From: Heterobasidion occidentale
Lineage: Eukaryota > Basidiomycota > Agaricomycetes > Russulales > Bondarzewiaceae
Direction: 5' to 3'
Assembly: GCA_039111635.1 (NCBI GenBank)
Contig: JBCAQO010000009.1
Span: 1,860,001-1,924,000, forward strand
Length of the DNA stretch: 64,000 bases
The position numbers and the translations under genes are program-made. Positions 11,948 to 23,043 of this stretch are shown here, in pieces; the stretch's first letter is position 1, and each line of letters starts with the position of its first letter. Below the pieces are notes generated by a model. That model searched no databases. It saw only the letters and a list, made by a program, of their open reading frames with translations, and had not been told where the DNA came from.

Positions 11948-13616
11948 TCAGTATGATACAGGAGCACATACATCGTGTGCAACAAATTCTATGCCCCGCC
12001 GACTGTTGAGTCGAACCCAACCCACTAACCCACCGACGACGAAGAGCGACGCCCATGCTCTCAAAGTCCGTGGTGCCGAACCGCTCTCTGTCGTCGAGAC
12101 GTCCTCCCATGACTCCACTTCTACACTCTCGACAAATCTCTCTTCAGACGAATACTCGTCTAGAGATTGATTTTGGCTCGAGGCCATTGAAAGGCCGATG
12201 TCGACCGCAGACGAAGCGAGAACTTCGGCATGCGCGACGCCGCCGAAAAAGTCGGTAATGAGTGTGCGCTCCAGCGGGCGGTTAAAGAGATCAGCACGGA
12301 CGCCTGCATGCGAGCGGATTGTCACAGGGTCATACTTCGAAAACTGAGCCACACAAATGTGCGTGAGCATCACGAGAATAATCAAAATGTGAAGAAAAAA
12401 ACACTCACGAGGTCGGTCATGCTTGCGTGACTCGTCTTGTTGATGCCTTCCATGAAATCGAGAACGAAGTGCGTGAAGCTATCTATTACGGCGACGCCGA
12501 TATCATTATCGTTCTCGTACTATGGAAAATGTAAGTTTGATAGCGCTATGATCATGATGTAAAGCTACCGAGTATGAATTCTCCCGAATCTCAGACGAGC
12601 CCGTTGCCAAAATGTTGGGAGAGTAAAACTTGGAGTACATTGTATTGGCTTGGCAAGTATCAATCATGAAGAAGATCTCGTTGTATCTATTGTAGACGCA
12701 ACAAGAGCACAGATGGAGGGTAGTGAATGCGCCGTCAGCTGCAGCAGAAGGAAGCACGACATGAAGATGGGAGAATCGCTCACCGTTTCTTCTGCCACAT
12801 CTGCTCAAATGCATCAGCAATGTCAAAGGCACTAATCTCTTCGTTGTCTTGGAATTTGAGGAACTCGTTCCCACCGTGGCCAGTCATGTACACGAAGATA
12901 TTGGAGCGGTCGTCCGTGAGGAGCCGCTTCGAACGCGGGACGGACGGCTCGACACGACCTAACACAGTGAGATGACAAGAGGTCGGCGCATAAGGCAACA
13001 CGCAAACGACGACATCGGGTACTTACCGGTCAGTACACGCAAGAAATTCTCAACAGTGACTTCATATCCACGATAGTCCACCTCGATGTTCTCCCCATAA
13101 AGGTCTAGATGTCGTCCCTTATTCGCGAAAACACAGCCCGGGTAGCGATTGCGCGCGTTGCATGCGACGTCATCGGCGAGCATAAGAATGATATTCGAGT
13201 CAGGAATACCAAGACGCTTCACAGTGCGATACCTGCGATATATTGCACAGAGAAGGTGTAGAAGAGGTTAGACACGTATTTCGGCGTCGCAGCGTTCACA
13301 GTGAGTGTATGGTTCGAACGTACATTCCTAGAGCATTGGCCATATGCTGCGCCAGAAGGGCATAACTGAGTCACATTACCAAAAAATCAAAGATAGTTGT
13401 ACCTACTCGATAGTTGAACCAATAGCGCGATGCACATACGAGCACTGCCCAGTTGTTGGTGTGTTCTGACTCGGATGCGGCGCCAACCGCATTGCGATCA
13501 AAGAACTGTCGAACAACAGTGTCTGGGCCCTCAGTCGGCCATGCTGAAATGACAATGTGGATGTGGGAGAGCAGGCATAAGAGCAGGGTGTATTGGAGGA
13601 GGAAAGAGAGCTGCAT
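11948..13616 (-). CDS. gpi8: GPI-anchor transamidase catalytic subunit (Gpi8/PIG-K)
   Basis: Cysteine protease of peptidase family C13 in the ER membrane complex that swaps the C-terminal signal of precursor proteins for a GPI anchor. The ATG at 13616 opens a signal peptide ([20 protein letters not shown]). Then come [57 protein letters not shown], the catalytic histidine in [17 protein letters not shown], the catalytic cysteine in [16 protein letters not shown], then [21 protein letters not shown], and a C-terminal hydrophobic segment ([14 protein letters not shown]). At least five introns separate these blocks. The C-terminal region after [18 protein letters not shown] is acidic and S/E-rich. 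All key residues are present and I see no break. Confidence 0.92.
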
Positions 13617-14719
13617 TGACCACTCGAACCCGGAAGCCGTGGGAAAGTAAGAATCACCAAGGCAGTTTACAGAAATCTAGGTACGTACCACTCTACTCCC
13701 TCTCATGCATGAGATCTAATGACCGTGCTTCTGCCCGTTCAAATCATGGCCAATTGAACCCCAAACCAAAGGCAAATCTGGCAAATCTCACCTCGCTTGC
13801 CCAATTTTTTTTCGGGATTCTCAAAAATGACGTCTGAGGCTTTTTTTATTTTCAGTGGTCCTCCGCTCATGCACTCAGTACTCAAGTACTCAAGGTTCAA
13901 GGTCATGCGTGCCAGTCCATGTCACCCGTTCTGTCAGTGTTGTTCACGAATTAATTGGCTCGTTTGTGATCAAGTAGTAGGGCGCCATACATCTATTGCA
14001 GTTGTTGAGGTAAGACACGTAGCGCGGTCGATGCGATGAACGACCTGTCCCATGTCCCTTGCGCCGTGACACTGCCGTGACTAGCTATGCAGCCGGCAAT
14101 CTTGCATGCAGCGTTATTTTCGATGCTTAGCGGGGCATCTCGACAGATGTCGCATCGTACGGAATCAACGGTTCAACCCACTGTCCTATACCCGTTTGTG
14201 CGTCCCAGACAGCAATCGCAAACCCCGATTTCGGGAGACTGGTATACAACAGCGTTGATATCAAGGGACCAGGCCCGTGCTTGTCAACCCTCCCACTGTT
14301 TGTGAACTTTCAATGATGCTGCTCTGCTTCAAGAAACGACTTGGGGAACGTCGGTGACCATGAATGCACAAAGCTCGCATGTGGATTCTAGGAAGAAAAA
14401 GGATTTCATCCAAAGATAGTTGTCAGGAACTTCGTAGTCCATACAAAAGGCTCTACAACGTATCGAAAGTAGGTACTCGACTATATCACACGCCCCACCG
14501 AATCACCCTGGGCGCGAGCGCTCAGGGTATAGACTATCACTCAATATCAATCGATGATATGCCTCTTCGCGCGCTGTGCCTTCCAGAACGATGTCCATTG
14601 TTGTTCAATCACCTCTTCGGCACCATTATTAGGGGCAGGTGCTCCCCACTTAAAAGCAGGTACCTCGAAGTGCGTTCTGCCATCACAACACGACCCCTCC
14701 AGGCTCGTAACTCAAATTT
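13617..14719. other. Intergenic, no gene recognised
   Basis: AT-richer sequence with a few short open frames, none with a recognisable motif. The first ~200 bp is the likely GPI transamidase promoter. Confidence 0.45.
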
Positions 14720-15363
14720 CCGTCATAACATCCCCTCCGTCTCACTCCCATACAAATGGTATATGTCCCGTGACGGGCCAGTCCCATGATTGGTGTCCAG
14801 AACAGGCAGGTGACTCCCGAGCGCCGTGTCCTGGATTGAACACACTCGCAAATCACGGATACTTGTGCGAAACTTTTCACTAATGACCTCGCATAGAGAC
14901 TGACACCTCCTTCCGTCTCCCTCGGACCTCGCGATGGGAAACGAATCAGTGCTGCAACACTGGTGCACGCCGTCCAAGAAGGCTATGGCATTTTCAAGCC
15001 TCTTGCGTTCGCCCTGGCCTACGGCGACTCGCGCGATGGAAAGTACTTGACCACCCTGGATATCGCCAAACCAAGGGTACGCCGAGAAGCGATGTATGGA
15101 AGTGCGGGGCTGATATCTTCCATGCCGAGATTGCGAAGGTGAAGGCGGCCGTTGTCCTGGAAATATTCGACGCGAAGGGCTCAGAGAGAGGAGAGGGCGG
15201 TGTACCGTTGGCCGTGCTGAGAGAATGGTTGCATGGTGAAAGGTTGCCAGAGGGATGGAAGCCGGGAAGGACCACTGGCCTATGGGAGACTCTCGAGCGA
15301 TCCGAAGAAATAAGGAAGGCTATGGATGAGATCAGGGAAAGTGATGGTTCGACTGACCGCTGA
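14720..15363 (+). pseudogene. Decayed heme-thiolate peroxidase (Peroxidase_2 / unspecific peroxygenase family)
   Basis: Two blocks are unmistakable: the heme-cysteine block GDSRAPCPGLNTLANHGYL (about 14810-14866) and the downstream block GKRISAATLVHAVQEGYG. A third gives the C-terminal pattern GGVPLAVLREWLHGERLPEGWKP, ending in TGA at 15361-15363. The family oxidises or hydroxylates aromatic and aliphatic substrates with H2O2. Several signs point to decay. The codon where a start would fit (before ACATCCCCTCCG, about 14726) is ATA. The intron after HGYL has a good donor (GTGCGA) but its expected acceptor reads GG instead of AG just before ACCTCGCGATGG (about 14930). No EHD acid-base/Mg motif is visible between DIAKP and DIFHAEIAK, and a frame change occurs there. 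Intron structure in the middle is uncertain, so decay is likely rather than proven. Confidence 0.7.
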
Positions 15364-16569
15364 TATAACATTGATTCGCTATCTATGCTCAGATGGATTG
15401 GATTTAACTTGTAGAAAGTCGGATGTAGAGCGCGTCTCGGGGTCGATTTTATGTTGCACAGCAAGCTCCTGAGTCGGACTTCGAGGATGTCATGAACTCA
15501 GGGATCTTCCTGATGAGATGGGAATGAACCAGATTGCCGAGCCCATCGAGGCCTAAAGGTTAGTTTTGCAGGTCAAAAAATGAGATTTAAGCGAAACGGC
15601 AGCTTATGATGTAGAGCAAAAAAAATTGAATGGTACGAAGAATGCTTCACGAAATGTGGCGTTCACACCGCGTTCGGAGACATCATATTGTAAAGACTCG
15701 TTTCGCTTAGTGCTCTGGACTGACCTCTCAAGAACGTGCCTACCAAGGGCTCTTTGATAGTAGGACAAATCCTTGAATCTTGCGACAGCGTATGCAGATC
15801 TCCTGGCATAGCCAATGATTGTCGAGTGTCAGTTGAGAAAGCCAGAGAAGAGGTGATTTACCGGTGCAGCTGCTCTTCTCGTGTCAAAGCTTCTCGTGTC
15901 AAAGCCAGAAGGGTTGGACATCTAGACTCGCGTCGCATGGGCGAGCCGAGAGTGGAACACGCAAAATAAACTTGCCGATAAAGCCTTTCTAGCAACAACA
16001 TCATAAACAGCAGCGGCTTGATGCCCCTCTGCCCATGTCACGGTATCCTATCCCCATCAACATTTACAAGTGCGAGAGCTGGCGTATATGACACAAGCAA
16101 GGAAAGGCGGATAGCGGAAGGTTGTATGTGAGCCTTTTGACGATGCATGGTAACGTGTCATATCTATCGACAGCGCGGATGGCCCATAGCAAGCAGCGAA
16201 AGCGCTTGAGCAGAAAGTCAACCACAGTTATCTCAACGGTTCAAGATGGCTCCGAGCGAGAATGGAGCATCGGCGATAGCACGATCCGACTGTTCGAGTT
16301 CGGCTCGGAAAGGACGCGTCACGGTCGGCACGTAGACATGAATGATGCTCGTGCACCTGATAGAAAGGATGGTTCTCTCTAACGAATGATCAGCAAACGG
16401 TGCTCACCTCTGCATCGGACTAGATGGGGGCCCACTGTGGTCTAGGAAAGAACACAAGGCCAAGAGGGAGATGTTTGTCGTGGGAGGAGGCACGTGACCG
16501 GAGCGCGTCTGGGAACACGCGTTCGAAGCCGGGAACCTGTCAGTCTCACCACAATGAGACAACGCCCAA

Positions 16570-16577
16570 TATATAAG
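16570..16577 (+). promoter_or_regulatory. TATA box of dehydrogenase copy B
   Basis: TATATAAG lies 96 bp before the ATG at 16666. In the duplicate copy C the same position reads GATATAAG (19880-19887), so the first T is lost there. Confidence 0.5.
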
Positions 16578-16665
16578 CCCAATCGCTCCTTCCCCTCGCT
16601 CCTTCATCTCCCTCTCCCCACGCCTCGCACCTTTGCGACGCCCCAAGCGAACGCACGACAACACG

Positions 16666-17875
16666 ATGGGTCAGAACTGGAGCCTCCTCACTCAGTGGTT
16701 CCCCCCGCGCTCCCACTTCTCCGTCTCCGATATCCCTGACCTCACCGGCCGCGTCGCCCTCGTCACGGGCGGGAACTCCGGCATCGGAAAGGAGACCGTG
16801 CGTGCCCTCCTCTCCCACAACGCCACCGTCTACGTCGCCGCCCGCGACCGCTCCAAGGCAACTGCCGCTATTGCGGACCTCAAGCGCGACACCGGAAAGG
16901 ACGCCATCTTCCTCGAGTGTGATCTCGCGGACATGCACAGTGTGAAGCGCGCGTCAGAGGAGTTTCTCGGAAAGGAGACGGAGCTGCACATGCTTTACAA
17001 TAACGGGTACGAATCTTCCTTTTTCGATGGCCTGCCTCGTTCATCCTCTCTCCTCATTGTTAATTGCAGCGGCGTCATGTGGCCATCCGCTTCTCTCCTC
17101 ACAAAAGACGGATACGACCTCCAATGGGGAACAAACGTCGTCGGCCACTTCCTTCTCACCAAACTGCTCATCCCTGCCCTCCTCGCCGGCGCACGCTCCT
17201 CCCCCGATGCGAAAGCGCGTGTCGTCACCACCGCATCCATGGGTGCCTACTTTGACGTCATCGACTGGGATTCGTTCCGCCCCGGCCCTGCCCGTGACAA
17301 GCTGAATACCTACACGCTCTACAACCAGAGCAAGCACGTACGTCCATCTTTCCTCCCGCTCCGTTCGAAGAACAGCTCCAAACGCGCGGCCAATTCCAAC
17401 AGGGAAACGTGGTGCTCGCGAAGGAGCTTGCGAGACGGTACGGCGACAAGGGCATCGTCTCCACCTCCGTCAACCCGGGCAACCTCAAGACTGAGCTCCA
17501 GCGACACCTGGACCCCATCAGCCGCTTCCTCATCGTGCGTCCCCTCGTCTACCCCCGCGGCAGATGAACTGACGCTCGGCCGTCGGCTCCGCGCACCTGC
17601 AGCAACTGGTGCTGTATCCCGTCCCGTATGGGGCTCTCACGCAGCTCTGGGCCGGCACGTCCCCCGAGACGGTCGATTTGAACGGCAAGGTGAGTAAAAT
17701 GTCCAACCTCCCGATTCTCACCACATCGCGCAATATCGCTAATCACTTGGGGCCACGCGGCGTGCAGTTCTTCATCCCCTGGGCACGCGTCGGGGAATGC
17801 AGGCCCGAGACAAGCGACCCCGAAAACGGACGGCGGCTGTGGGAGTGGCTCGAGAACGAGACGCGGGACTTTTGA
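16666..17875 (+). CDS. Short-chain dehydrogenase/reductase, copy B (intact)
   Basis: NAD(P)-dependent oxidoreductase of the fungal retinol-dehydrogenase-like SDR group; substrate unknown. Exons 16666-17006, 17070-17337, 17403-17534, 17603-17689 and 17768-17875 join in phase to 311 residues. Motifs: cofactor loop TGGNSGIGKE (about residues 43-52), an NNGG variant of the usual NNAG formed across intron 1, catalytic YxxxK in LYNQSKH (about residue 197), and SVNPGNLKTEL after it. The end (ALTQLWAGTSPETVDLNGK, FFIPWARVGECRPE, LWEWLENE) is typical of this group. It is the only one of three local paralogues that reads through without a defect. The plausible TATA box is 96 bp upstream. Confidence 0.88.
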
Positions 17876-19970
17876 GAAACCTTCAGGGTCGTCTAAAACA
17901 CTCAGTACTCAGCCCTGCTCGGTACAAACCTGACGCCGGTCTCCTCGCTTCTGTTGCTTACTTGCTTGCGTGGTGTGGTGGCAGCTGTCATGCTATCGGT
18001 GGTCGTCTCCGGTGCGAGCTACGTGTTCGGGGTGCTAGTAGACTAGGAGGTAGCTGGCTGTCAAGAATAAGTTGTGCGTGTGAAGAGATGGCAGAAGAGT
18101 GCAATCGAGATCTCATACGACCATCGACCCTGGGAGGCTGGAGCTAGGGTGCTCGGATCTGAGGAATGATTGACGAGATGGCGTGGAAGCGTGAATTCGG
18201 GCAGGGCGAACCAAGTGGTGGGCGGTGGGAACGTTCAAGGAGCCGCTGGTGGAAGCGTTGGTGGGAATGCGTTAGATGTGAATGCTGAGCATGGCAGGCG
18301 GAACGAAGGGGTAGGTAGGTGGGGAGGTTGAGTACTTGTGTCGACCAGCAGGCATGTGAGAGATCCGTCGACGACATGGATTGGCACCTAGAAGAGAAGC
18401 CATCTGCAGAGCGCAGATGTGTCGCATATGTGGCGGGAATTGCTATGCGCCAACGATCTGGTAGTGCTTTCGAGGCATGTTGTCCGTTGCAGAGGTGTGC
18501 CATGCACACAGACACTCAGCCTGGAGAAGCGCGTGCTGAGTGGAGAGGATACATGGGGTGTTTTCCCAAGATATAATTTGCGATGGTCAGATTCAGGAGC
18601 GCCTCCTGGAACTTACTAGTTTTTTGCGGTTTCCGAGCCAACCCCGCGGCATCAGCGTGTTTGCCTCCATGATGCCAATCTCGGTCAGTGCCCACTGAAG
18701 ATCATCGGCACAAGCGGTTATGAAGCCGAGACAGTTGTGCGCTGGGGATTAAGGTATGACGGCTACAAGATGTGGTGGAAGAGAGTAATGAGGAATATCA
18801 GTAAGGAGACGGTAGCCGTCTGACGGTCTGATGGTTACACATGAACGTTGCTCTGTTGATTGTTCACAGACCGCGAGTGATGCTTTGTTTGCATTTATCA
18901 CAAACGAAGTGCCCTTGCTTGAGGAACGCCAAAGGTTTCCGACCCTAGATCGTGAGTCTGACCCCGACCGACATCGAATCCTTGAGGCGCACTGCATCCT
19001 CCTGCATCAGGGCGGACTCCGACGGCGCCGCCGTACGTGTACACCTACAACACTCTGGAACAGCACTGGATGATAACCTAACTGCAAATGATGCGCAAAT
19101 TTCTAGCAAACTCGAGCGTAACCCTATTGGGGAGGCTGGTTCATCCTATGTATGAGTAAAGATTGTGCGGAGAGACTTAGTTACTGTATTCAAACTGAGC
19201 ATATGTCGAGCGCTTGAGCCTGGTGTTCACGTCGCATTCAGAGATGCCGTATTGTTAATATTTGTTTCTCTTGCAATGCAGATCTTCTGGCATGGTTAAT
19301 GCTTGCAGTTGAGAAATGGTCGAAAGAGGCAGTGTAGAGGTGAATTACTGGCACAGCTGCTCGTGTCAAAGCCAGCAGAGTTAGATGTCTATACTCACAT
19401 AGCATGCAGTGGGCAAGCTGAGAGTGAAACACCTCGCCGATAAAGCCTCTTTGACACAGCATCAGAAGCCGCCGCTTGGTTCGCCTCTGCCGTGGCAAGG
19501 TACCCTATCCCCATCGACATTTACAAGTGTGAGAGTTGGCGTATATGATACAACCCCGGTCATCTAAAGACAAAAGAGAGGTGGATAGCGGAAGGGTGTA
19601 TCGTATGTGAGCCTTTTGACGATGCATGGTAAGGTGTTATCTGCAGCGCAGGAGGCCAGGGCATAGCAAGCAGCGAACGCGCTCGAGCAGAAAGTCAACC
19701 ACAGGTTGTCTCAACGATAGCTCCGAGCGAGAACTGAGCGCATCGGTGATAGCAGGATCCGCCTATTGTAGTTCGGCTCGAAAAGGACGCGTCACGGTCG
19801 GCATGCGGGCATGATGAGACACGTGACCGGAACGCGTCTGGGAACACGCGTTTGAAGCCGGTAAGTCTCACCGCGATGAGATATAAGCCCAATCGCTCCT
19901 TTCCCTCCCTCCCTCATCTCCCTACCACCTCGCAAATTTGCGACGCCCCAAGCGAACGCACGACAACACG
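17876..19970. other. Spacer between dehydrogenase copies B and C
   Basis: 17876-18150 is the 3' flank of duplication unit 1 and 19215-19970 the 5' flank of unit 2. Between them, 18151-19214 is single-copy within this window. Its short open frames show no domain or splice-consistent structure. Confidence 0.5.
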
Positions 19971-21430
19971 ATGGGTCAGAACTTGAGCCTCCTCACTCAA
20001 TTTTTCCCCCCGCGCTCCCACTTCTCCGTCTCCGATATCCCTGACCTCACCGGCCGCGTCGCCCTCGTCACGGGCGGGAACTCCGGCATCGGAAAGGAGA
20101 CCGTGCGTGCCCTCCTCTCCCACAACGCCACCGTCTACGTCGCTGCCCGCGACCGCTCCAAGGCAACCTCCGCTATTGCGGACCTCAAGCGCGACACCGG
20201 AAAGGACGCCATCTTCCTCGAGTGTGATCTCGCGGACATGCACAGTGTGAAGCGTGCGGCAGAGGAATTCCTCGGAAAGGAGACGGAGCTGCACATGCTT
20301 TACAATAACGGGTACAGATCTTCCTTTTTTCGATGACTTGCCTCGTTCATCCTCTCTCCTCATTGTTAATTGCAGCGGCGTCATGTGGCCATCCGCTTCT
20401 CTCCTCACAAAAGACGGATACGACCTCCAGTGGGGAACAAACGTCGTCGGCCACTTCCTTCTCACCAAACTGCTCATCCCTGCCCTCCTCGCCGGCGCAC
20501 GCTCCTCCCCCGATGCGAAAGCGCGTGTCGTCACCACCGCGTCTCTGAGTGCCTACTTGGACGTCATCGACTGGGATTCGTTCCGCCCCGGCCCTGCCCG
20601 TGACAAGCTGAATACCTACACACTCTACAACCAGAGCAAGCACGTGCGTCCATCTTTCCTCCTCCTGCTCCGTTCGAAGAACATCTTCTAATGCGCGCCT
20701 ACTCTGCACAGGAAACGTGGTATTCGCGAAGGAGCTTGCGAGACGGTACGGCGACAAGGGCATCGTCTCCACCTCCGTCAACCCGGGCAACCTCAAGACT
20801 GAGCTCCAGCGGCACGTGGACCCCATCAGCCGCTTCCTCATCGTGCGTCCCCTCTTCCGTCCCTGATGAAGATGAAATGACGCTAGGCTGTCGACTCCGC
20901 GCACCTGCAGCAACTGATTCTGTATCCCGTCCCGTACGGGGCTCTCACGCAGCTCTGGGCTGGCACGTCCCCCGAGACGGTTGACCTTAACGGCAAGGTG
21001 AATACCCAATCTCCCGATTCTGTCCGCATTTCGCAATGTTGCTAATTCCTTGGGGCTGCGCGGCATGCAGTTCTTCATCCCCTGGGCACGCGTCGGGGAA
21101 TGCAGGCCCGAGACAAGCGACCCCGAAAACGGACGGCGGCTGTGGGAGTGGCTCGAGAACGAGACGCGGGACTTTTGAGAAACCTTCAGGGTCGCCCAAA
21201 ACATTCGGCCTGCTCGGTACAAACCTGACGCCGGTCTCCTCGCTTGCTTGCGTGGTGTGTTGGCAGCTGTCATACTATCGGTGGTCGTCTCCGGTGCGAA
21301 CTACGTGTTCGGGGTGCTAGTAGACTAGGTGTAGCTATCAAGTATGAGTTGTGCGTGTGAAGAGATGGCAGAGGAGTGCAATCGAGATCTCATACGACCA
21401 TCGACCCCGGGAGACTGGAGCTAGGAGTTT
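19215..21430 (+). repeat. Direct segmental duplication, unit 2
   Basis: Counterpart of 15650-18150 in the same orientation, about 3.4 kb downstream. Exon sequences of the enclosed dehydrogenase differ by only scattered substitutions, while the flanks have small deletions relative to unit 1. Confidence 0.85.
19971..21178 (+). pseudogene. Short-chain dehydrogenase/reductase, copy C, damaged splice acceptor
   Basis: Nearly identical to copy B. Exons by alignment: 19971-20311, 20376-20643, 20712-20842, 20911-20997, 21071-21178. Exons 1, 2, 4 and 5 match copy B in length exactly (341, 268, 87 and 108 nt). At the start of exon 3 copy B reads CAACAGGGAAACG and copy C reads TGCACAGGAAACG: one G is missing. 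Splicing at the only available AG (20710-20711) therefore enters exon 3 one base out of phase and would give an R/S/P-rich tail ending at 20984. No alternative donor or acceptor restores the frame. NAD(P) loop and YxxxK remain in exons 1-2. Probably a young pseudogene; a base-call error is possible. Confidence 0.75.
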
Positions 21431-21714
21431 CAGATCTGTGAGGAAAGATTGACGAGATAGCGTGACCGGAAAGATGGCGCGAAGCGTGATGATGCATGTC
21501 CGAGGCAAAGTAAGTACTGGCAAAGACTGATGAAAACTCAGGTGACGTATGCGTATTTCGAGTCGGACAGACGTATCGAATGCGCGTCTGATCAGCTACA
21601 ACACACCAGGGTAAGTACATCTTCGCCAGACGATTATGTCCGTGTGATACAGCGGCAAGCAAAACCACGAGCTCTAGAAAAGCATCGATAAAGATAGCCT
21701 ACTCCGCACGACAT
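21179..21714. other. Convergent spacer
   Basis: The first half is the duplicated 3' flank of the dehydrogenase unit. The rest is the presumed 3' untranslated region of the tafazzin gene. No gene recognised. Confidence 0.45.
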
Positions 21715-23043
21715 TCACGGCGAAGACTTGCCCAGCATGTCCCCCGACACCGTCCGCCCGAGTGCCTCAACTGCGCGCTGGATGACCGCCGTGACCTCGC
21801 TCCTGGCCAGCCTCTGCCACTCAGTATCCACAGGCCCGTCCGCACTCGGAGCGGCAAAATTCGAGCCGCCGCCTGCCGCGCCTCCGGACGCATCGGGAGG
21901 GGCGACCGTCAGTCGGCCCAAAGCGGCAGTGATGTCTTCGAAGCGGATGGGCTCGCCAAAGGTGACGCTTAGTCGTGCGCCGAGCCGAGGAACGAAATTG
22001 TATGGGAATACGCGGCCCTCGGGCATCAGCCGCTCGAAGCCTGCGCGGCGCGGCGAACAGCAAGTCGCATGAGCAGTACATTGTTGTCAGCTACGAAACA
22101 CGGCGCGAGAGGCGAGGCGGAAGGCAAGACGAAGACGGAGCGCACCTGTCAGCCACATCGGTATGATTGTGGGAGGGCACGGCGTTTCCAGTAAGATGCG
22201 GCCCCTGTACGCGTTGACAAAGCGGTGAGACGAGCGCAAGAGGTCGGGTGATGAGAAGAAGACGCACACGCCCCACTTGAATCGCTGCAGCTGCGCGATT
22301 CCCCCCGTATGCGCATACGTCTCGGGCTGGCATATCTTTCCCTCACCAAACAGATGAATCTGCCGCGGGCCCATTGATTCAGCTCGCCCAATTACAAAAG
22401 TACGCGCAGAAGATACGATAAAACTCACCCAATCGCCCTTCCCCAGCTTCTCGATGGCGGCATCGACTGCTGGCTGGTAAATGCCCTTCCCGCGGAATGT
22501 CTCCAGCACCTGTCCGTGACGGAAGAACGTCGAAAACACACTGGCTAGCAGAGTCGCGTCAGAATGTGTCGGAGGGGTGAGAGAGTACAGCACGATGCCA
22601 AATCCAGGCGATGAGTTCCTCACGGGTTAGTAAACATGATGTCGGAGGCACCGAGCGACCAACGGGTTAGGCGCGAGCGGAGGTACGTGCGTGCGGGCAT
22701 GATGCCCCAAGTGAGTGGATCGTCTAATCTGGAGGAGTGCACGGGTGAGCTGGATGGTCGCGAACGACGGGGGAGGGCGCGATGGATGGCCGAACGCGTA
22801 CGTGGAAATATGGTTGGATACTTTGAACACGAAGTCGGTCAGGTCGATAGCAGGGCTCGAGCGCGTAGGTCAAGACATACCGGTGATAACGCCCCTCCCT
22901 TGCGCTCTCTCGTCGCTCTCCAGAGCATCCAGCAGAATCGGGAGACCGTTGACCGTCATCGAGCACAGGCCAAGCTTCAGGACTGCTTTACAGGTCAAGC
23001 CTATTGTCGCAACGGTCGCGGCCGAGAGGAACGAGTGAGGCAT
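21715..23043 (-). CDS. taz1: Tafazzin (monolysocardiolipin acyltransferase)
   Basis: CoA-independent phospholipid-lysophospholipid transacylase that remodels cardiolipin at mitochondrial membranes. The ATG at 23043 begins MPHSFLSAATVATIGLTCKA. The PlsC acyltransferase motif NHxxxxD is assembled across an intron: VSNHIST then LDDPLTWGIMPARTYLRSRL. It is followed by SLGASDIMFTNP, then GKGIYQPAVDAAIEKLGKGD, the block HLFGEGKI (the family's H-x-FPEGK motif with G in place of P), KWG, and PEGRVFPYNFVPRLGARLSV near the end. About five introns. The C-terminal region carries a G/A/P-rich insert (PDASGGAAGGG). An FPEGK-to-FGEGK change is the only deviation I see. Confidence 0.87.

Larger units (their letters stand above)
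15650..18150 (+). repeat. Direct segmental duplication, unit 1
   Basis: Matches 19215-21430 along almost its whole length: left flank (GCGTTCACACCGCGTTCGGAG against GTGTTCACGTCGCATTCAGAG), promoter, the entire dehydrogenase, and 3' flank (the block with AGAGATGGCAGAAGAGTGCA). The coding parts are far more similar than the left flanks, and unit 1 has extra segments upstream of the gene. Confidence 0.85.

Noticed and set aside
19914..20537. 207-codon minus-strand open frame
   Set aside because: Antisense to dehydrogenase copy C. The same shadow appears opposite copy B.
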